Shown here: positions 44,879 through 45,536 of the stretch, in pieces
Numbering within the stretch: position 1 is the first letter of the stretch
Layout: each line of letters begins with the position of its first letter
Assembly: GCF_000466385.1 (NCBI RefSeq)
Contig: NZ_KE952677.1
Coordinates: 1 to 45,536 of the forward strand
Length of the DNA: 45,536 nucleotides
Direction of reading: 5' to 3'
Origin: Aneurinibacillus aneurinilyticus ATCC 12856
GTDB taxonomy: Bacteria; Bacillota; Bacilli; Aneurinibacillales; Aneurinibacillaceae
Translations under genes and position numbers: made by a program
Notes under the pieces: generated by a model
Databases searched by the model: none
Told to the model about the DNA's origin: nothing
The model's input: the letters and a program-made list of their open reading frames with translations, nothing else

Positions 44879-45130
44879 CCCTAAAAACAAAACAGACAAA
44901 AACCTTCATTTATCAAGGGATTCACCGATTGAAAAAAGAATCAAAAATCGACTCTTTGCAGTAAACCAGGAGTTCTATTTTTAGCACAGAAGAAAAAACG
45001 CCTCAAACCCTTGCTATATAAGGCCTCATGTTCAGTATACCCAAAATTAGGTTTACTGCAAATTTTCCCGAAATCGTCCCATTACGACCTCAAATCAACT
45101 GTTTGAAACAGATATCAAATATGGATAAAT
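44879..45130. other. possible CRISPR leader and a 13-bp inverted repeat
   Basis: AT-rich DNA beside the CRISPR relic, with TTTGCAGTAAACC (44955-44967) exactly inverted at 45050-45062. No gene seen. Confidence 0.35.
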
Positions 45131-45365
45131 CGCTAAAGAAAATGTCTATGACCGTTCGGTCATTGCCTCACCATATTGGATCGTCCTGTGAAGCCAAGGA
45201 TGTGAGTGATACGGTCCAACAAGCGTTATTTAAATAACAATGCCTGTCCCGTTCTTCGTTCGGATAAAGGACCGCCATTCACCATTCATCATTTTACTCA
45301 AGCGTGTGAAGTATTTGGGACATCCATGAAGGTATTCCCCATGGACACCGATAAAGAATGATATC
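45130..45365 (+). pseudogene. IS3-type orfB transposase scrap
   Basis: Plus-strand frames read HHIGSSCEAKDVSDTVQQAL and then, after a stop and shift, LRSDKGPPFTIHHFTQACE and FGTSMKVFPMDTDKE. These match the DDE core region of IS3-family orfB (family form LRSDNGPQFTS-x-x-F). Both ends are missing and stops interrupt it, so it is dead. Confidence 0.65.
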
Positions 45366-45384
45366 TAGGTAACCAGGGTTTATT

Positions 45385-45536
45385 TTATTGCCTACGAAGT
45401 TGTTCAATTTCTCCCTGTGTAAGCTCGGTTAATTCAGCTATGGTTTCGTTATCTATTCCTTTTTGTATCATGCTCAAGGCAACTTTCATGATGGCTTTTT
45501 TCTCTCCTATTCTCTTTCCTCTTTCCTCCCCTATTA
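45385..45536 (-). CDS. Rpn-family nuclease/transposase C-terminus (partial)
   Basis: The frame enters from the right edge and ends at 45385. It reads EERGKRIGEKKAI, then MKVALSMIQKGIDNETIAEL and TELTQGEIEQLRRQ. A Lys/Glu/Arg helix followed by 'A-L-S-M-x-x-K-G-x-D-x-E-T-I-A-E-x-T-x-L-T-x-x-E-I' is the usual tail of Rpn / PDDEXK_2 proteins. The catalytic part lies outside the window. It may or may not be an intact gene. Confidence 0.7.
   Translation of the reverse strand, partial: IGEERGKRIGEKKAIMKVALSMIQKGIDNETIAELTELTQGEIEQLRRQ

Overview
The window is from a low-to-mid G+C Gram-positive bacterium of the Bacillota. The Bacillus-type NRPS genes, strong GGAGG ribosome sites, PadR/DUF1700/DUF4097 operon, MacB-like ABC pair and dense IS debris suit the Paenibacillaceae, with Brevibacillus my best guess. 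The assignment is inferred from gene style only. Almost all major genes lie on the minus strand.

Left arm (1-9.2 kb): a mosaic of mobile DNA. Fragments of an Rpn/PD-(D/E)XK nuclease and a PH-like gene are followed by a HEPN (ApeA-like) gene, a large serine recombinase, a 42-codon ORF, a second serine recombinase, an unknown gene, a gene II/X-type replication initiator with an origin-like upstream region, a membrane-anchored unknown gene with a good terminator, and an IS21-family element (istA/istB).

Centre (9.5-34 kb): a non-ribosomal peptide locus. Reading down the minus strand: a C(starter)-A-T-E protein with the canonical Thr code, a free-standing condensation domain, an MFS exporter, an A-T-C-A-T protein, a SyrP-like Fe(II)/2-oxoglutarate hydroxylase and a C-A-T-TE protein with an Asp-like code. 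Five tailoring or precursor genes follow in tight overlaps: an argininosuccinate-lyase homologue, a PduX-like GHMP kinase, a SbnA/CysK-like PLP synthase, an ATP-grasp ligase and a threonine-aldolase-like PLP enzyme. The free C domain and the C-less first module of the next NRPS look like two halves of one module, separated by the MFS gene and IS debris. The predicted product is an N-acyl tetrapeptide, acyl-D-(allo)Thr-X-Y-Asp, with the Asp probably beta-hydroxylated. The kinase, PLP synthase and lyase form a plausible route from Thr (or Ser) to a 2,3-diamino acid. The first A domain of the A-T-C-A-T protein has a code ending like 2,4-diaminobutyrate/ornithine codes, so X may be 2,3-diaminobutyrate or 2,3-diaminopropionate.

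Right arm (34-45.5 kb): two decayed IS3-type relics in inverted orientation, a nearly intact IS4-family element with 9-bp target duplications and one frameshift, a small LuxR/GerE-type regulator, a padR-DUF1700-DUF4097 operon, and an ABC ATPase/permease pair whose upstream region resembles that of padR. Beyond these are a broken stalk-domain (copper amine oxidase N-like) gene, a three-repeat orphan CRISPR relic, an IS3 transposase scrap and the 3' end of an Rpn-family gene cut by the window edge. No tRNA or rRNA was recognised.
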